A stretch of DNA of 10,736 nt from Hymenobacter sp. (GTDB lineage: Bacteria; Bacteroidota; Bacteroidia; Cytophagales; Hymenobacteraceae), in assembly GCA_025362615.1 (NCBI GenBank), contig JANYFQ010000087.1:1-10736 (forward strand), in the 5' to 3' direction. Position 1 is the first letter of the stretch, and every line of letters starts with the position of its first letter. This document shows positions 8,948 through 10,736 of this stretch, one piece after another. The notes beneath the pieces were generated by a model. It was given only the letters and a program-made list of their open reading frames with translations. It had not been told where the DNA came from and made no database searches. The translations under genes were made by a program, and so were the position numbers.

Positions 8948-9618
8948 GAACCCTGACCATCGCCTTCAGCCCCGAAGGCCCGACCGATGTTCGGTTCTTG
9001 GGCAGCGTCATCCGCCGCACGGCCGAGGCGTTGCTCACGGCCCACGGGCGCGGCCAAACCGACGTGCTTGAACCCATTGCCTTCATGCGCCCCAAAGGCG
9101 AACTCGACGGGGCCGAACGCTTACTGGCCGTGGCTCGGCTAGCATTCGGATTCCATTGCCTCGTCGTTCACGCCGATGCCGACGACACCACGCCGGCCGC
9201 CGCCTGGGCGCAGCGGCTGGCACCCGGTCAGCAACTTATCGCGGCCGATGCCAAAGCTCAGCAGCAAGTGGTGCGCTTGGTGCCAGTGGCCATGACGGAA
9301 GCCTGGATGCTGGCCGACGCGCCCGCCTTGCGCGAAGCCCTCGACACCGACCTGGACGCAGTGCGCGACCTGGAACTGCCCCGGCCAGCCCGTGCCGAGC
9401 AGGCAACGCACCCGAAAAACGCCCTCAAAACGGCGTTGCAGCGCATTCAGGATGCCCTGCCGCCGCGCCGCCGCCAACCGGTACCCCAACTCATGGCCGA
9501 CCTGTACGGCCAGCTTGCCGAAGTGCCCCTGACCAGCCTGCGCGAACTGGAATCGTACCGCCAGTTCGAAACCGATTTTCGGGCTGCCTTAGCCGAGCAG
9601 GGTTTCGTCGAGGTGTGA
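8944..9618 (+). CDS. TOPRIM-like DUF4276-family protein, second gene of the module
   Basis: The 224-residue product begins MRTLTIAFSPEGPTDVRFLG. E11-G-P-T-D15 matches the first TOPRIM motif (EGxxD), and VVHADADDT (74-82) supplies the DxD pair D78/D80. A further conserved-looking acidic segment follows, VAMTEAWMLAD (115-125), and then KNALKTAL (159-165 region). This layout is what I recall for DUF4276 proteins, which commonly lie beside AAA_21 ATPases. The metal-binding acids are all present, so a nuclease or other nucleotidyl-phosphate activity is possible. The ATG sits in the ATGA overlap with the ATPase stop codon, which implies translational coupling and probably a shared complex, as with AriA (ATPase) and AriB (TOPRIM, DUF4435) in PARIS. 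The module ends here: a 166-bp gap with no gene follows. The DUF assignment is from memory of motifs. Toxin or effector function is inferred. Confidence 0.78.
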   Translation: MRTLTIAFSPEGPTDVRFLGSVIRRTAEALLTAHGRGQTDVLEPIAFMRPKGELDGAERLLAVARLAFGFHCLVVHADADDTTPAAAWAQRLAPGQQLIAADAKAQQQVVRLVPVAMTEAWMLADAPALREALDTDLDAVRDLELPRPARAEQATHPKNALKTALQRIQDALPPRRRQPVPQLMADLYGQLAEVPLTSLRELESYRQFETDFRAALAEQGFVEV

Positions 9619-9784
9619 AGCCGTTTGGCACCCGCCCCGCCCACTCCGCAAGGCACTTGGCTCTACGCCCGCACGCAAAACCACGGCGACACGCTCGTAT
9701 CTCGCCCCGCCCCCGCGCAACCCGACCGTGCCATTTGCAGTTGAGGTAAACGGAAATTCTTCCGCCCCCAAAACCCCACCGCAC

Positions 9785-10618
9785 ATGGCAATCCTCAAAG
9801 CAGGAACCGACACGGCCGGCCACCCGGTCAATATCTTTTACGAAGACTGGGGGCAGGGCCGCCCGGTGGTGCTCATCCACGGCTGGCCCCTCGACCACAC
9901 CATGTGGGAGCACCAGATGGTGGCCCTGGCCGCAGCCGGGCACCGCGTCATCGCCTACGACCGCCGGGGCTTCGGCCGCTCCTCGCGCCCCTGGACGGGC
10001 TACGACTACGATACCCTCGCCGCCGACCTCAACGCCCTGCTCACCGAGCTGGACTTGCAGCAAGTCACGCTGGTGGGCTTCTCGATGGGCGGCGGCGAAA
10101 TCGCCCGCTACCTCAACACCTACGGCGATGCCCGCGTGGCCCGCGTGGCCTTCGTGAGCGCCGTGCCGCCCTTCCTGCTCCAAACCGCCGACAACCCCGA
10201 CGGCGTGCCCAAGTCGGTGTTCGACGGAATGCACGAGGCCATCCGCACCGACCGGTTTGCCTTCCTGCAAAGCTTCGCCAAGAGTTTCTACGGCGTGAGC
10301 CTCCTCAGCCAGCCCGTGAGCCAAGCCGTGCTCGACTGGAACCAGACCGTGACCTCGCTGGCCGCCCCCAATGCCACCTACGATTGCGTAACCGCGTTTT
10401 CGGCCACCGATTTCCGCGCCGACCTGGAGCAGGTGAAGGTGCCCACCCTCGTCATCCACGGCAGCAAAGACCAAACGGTGCCCTTCGAAGTAAGCGGCGA
10501 GCGCACCGCCAAAATGATTCCGCAAGCCGAACTGAAGGTGTACGACGGGGCACCGCACGGCCTGTTCTTCACCGAAAAGGAGCGGCTGAACAAAGACTTA
10601 TTGGCGTTTATTGGGTAA
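9785..10618 (+). CDS. Alpha/beta hydrolase, non-heme chloroperoxidase (arylesterase/perhydrolase) type
   Basis: This 277-residue cytosolic alpha/beta-fold hydrolase belongs to the group annotated as cofactor-free haloperoxidases, which in practice are esterases with perhydrolase side activity. It shows the oxyanion segment HGWPLDHTMWE (32-42), the sheet and turn VIAYDRRGFGRSS, the nucleophile elbow GFSMGG with Ser100, the acid Asp229 in VIHGSKDQTVP and the base His258 in GAPHGLFFTEKE, so the triad is complete. The length matches the family. The frame is open back to a GTG at 9728, but the ATG at 9785 gives the family-typical N terminus (MAILKAGTDTAGHPVNIFYEDWG). The 166 bp upstream contain no gene and only weak promoter-like matches such as TATCTCG at 9698. 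It is followed by a long hairpin and a strong terminator, so it is probably a single-gene unit or the last gene of one. No N-terminal signal peptide is seen. The natural substrate is unknown. Confidence 0.93.
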   Translation: MAILKAGTDTAGHPVNIFYEDWGQGRPVVLIHGWPLDHTMWEHQMVALAAAGHRVIAYDRRGFGRSSRPWTGYDYDTLAADLNALLTELDLQQVTLVGFSMGGGEIARYLNTYGDARVARVAFVSAVPPFLLQTADNPDGVPKSVFDGMHEAIRTDRFAFLQSFAKSFYGVSLLSQPVSQAVLDWNQTVTSLAAPNATYDCVTAFSATDFRADLEQVKVPTLVIHGSKDQTVPFEVSGERTAKMIPQAELKVYDGAPHGLFFTEKERLNKDLLAFIG

Positions 10619-10621
10619 GGT

Positions 10622-10662
10622 CAGTGGTCGGGCGAATTCCCGAAGGGTTCGTCCGGCCACTG
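10622..10662 (+). other. Long stable hairpin just after the hydrolase stop
   Basis: Bases 10622-10636 pair with 10648-10662 in a 15-bp RNA stem containing two G-U pairs (CAGTGGTCGGGCGAA with TTCGTCCGGCCACTG). The loop can extend the fold through CCC-GAA-GGG. It begins 3 bp after the stop codon and has no T-tract, so it is more likely a 3' mRNA-stabilising structure, a REP-like palindrome or a Rho-assisted terminator than an intrinsic terminator. Confidence 0.6.
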
Positions 10663-10687
10663 CGCGTAGGCTGCCCCAGAACGAAGA

Positions 10688-10736
10688 ACGGCCGAACAAA
10701 CTCCAGTAAAGGAGTTCGTTCGGCCGTATTTTGATT
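10688..10736 (+). terminator. Rho-independent terminator after the hydrolase gene
   Basis: A perfect 10-bp stem (ACGGCCGAAC at 10688-10697 with GTTCGGCCGT at 10718-10727) is followed by one A-C mismatch. A further 6-bp stem (AACTCC at 10699-10704 with GGAGTT at 10711-10716) closes on the 6-nt loop AGTAAA. The run ATTTTGATT follows at the window end. This is a classic intrinsic terminator for plus-strand transcription, about 70 bp after the hydrolase stop. The other flank lacks a good T-tract, so it probably works in one direction only. Confidence 0.88.

Noticed and set aside
9491..10558. Minus-strand frame of 355 residues
   Set aside because: It is antisense to the alpha/beta hydrolase and the end of the TOPRIM-like gene, with biased Gly/His/Val composition and no family motif.

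Overview
The window looks like a chromosomal stretch from a GC-rich member of the Bacteroidota, most likely Hymenobacter or a close relative. This is inferred from four things: the high GC content, a 5'-nucleotidase split over two genes, adjacent mutA-mutB, and the near absence of Shine-Dalgarno sequences together with TAnnTTTG-like promoter boxes. No rRNA, tRNA, CRISPR array, transposase or prophage gene was seen.

Layout from left to right. (1) A plus-strand Sua5-type threonylcarbamoyl-AMP synthase (108-1112). (2) A convergent gap filled by a 141-bp inverted-repeat element. (3) A minus-strand pair encoding the two halves of a UshA-type 5'-nucleotidase: the C-terminal-domain lipoprotein (2354-3121), then the Tat-exported metallophosphatase domain (1261-2199). 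They are separated by a 124-bp palindrome with 45-bp arms. (4) A divergent promoter region (about 3122-3235). (5) Plus-strand mutA (3236-5041) and mutB (5309-7495), the subunits of adenosylcobalamin-dependent methylmalonyl-CoA mutase. An 8.4-copy 21-bp minisatellite lies between them, and a palindromic AT-rich element is inserted in frame inside mutB. (6) A translationally coupled pair, an AAA/SMC-like ATPase (7511-8947) and a TOPRIM-like DUF4276-type protein (8944-9618). It resembles the two-gene ATPase plus TOPRIM logic of PARIS/OLD defence systems. (7) An alpha/beta hydrolase of the non-heme chloroperoxidase type (9785-10618), followed by a long hairpin and a strong intrinsic terminator.

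The housekeeping genes are ordinary: tRNA t6A modification, periplasmic nucleotide salvage, and interconversion of methylmalonyl-CoA and succinyl-CoA. The two most interesting signals are the candidate ATPase/TOPRIM defence module just behind mutB and the set of short palindromic or tandem-oligomer repeats. One of these repeats has been absorbed into the MutB reading frame, much as Rickettsia palindromic elements are. All functions are assigned from motifs read by eye; no database search was possible.
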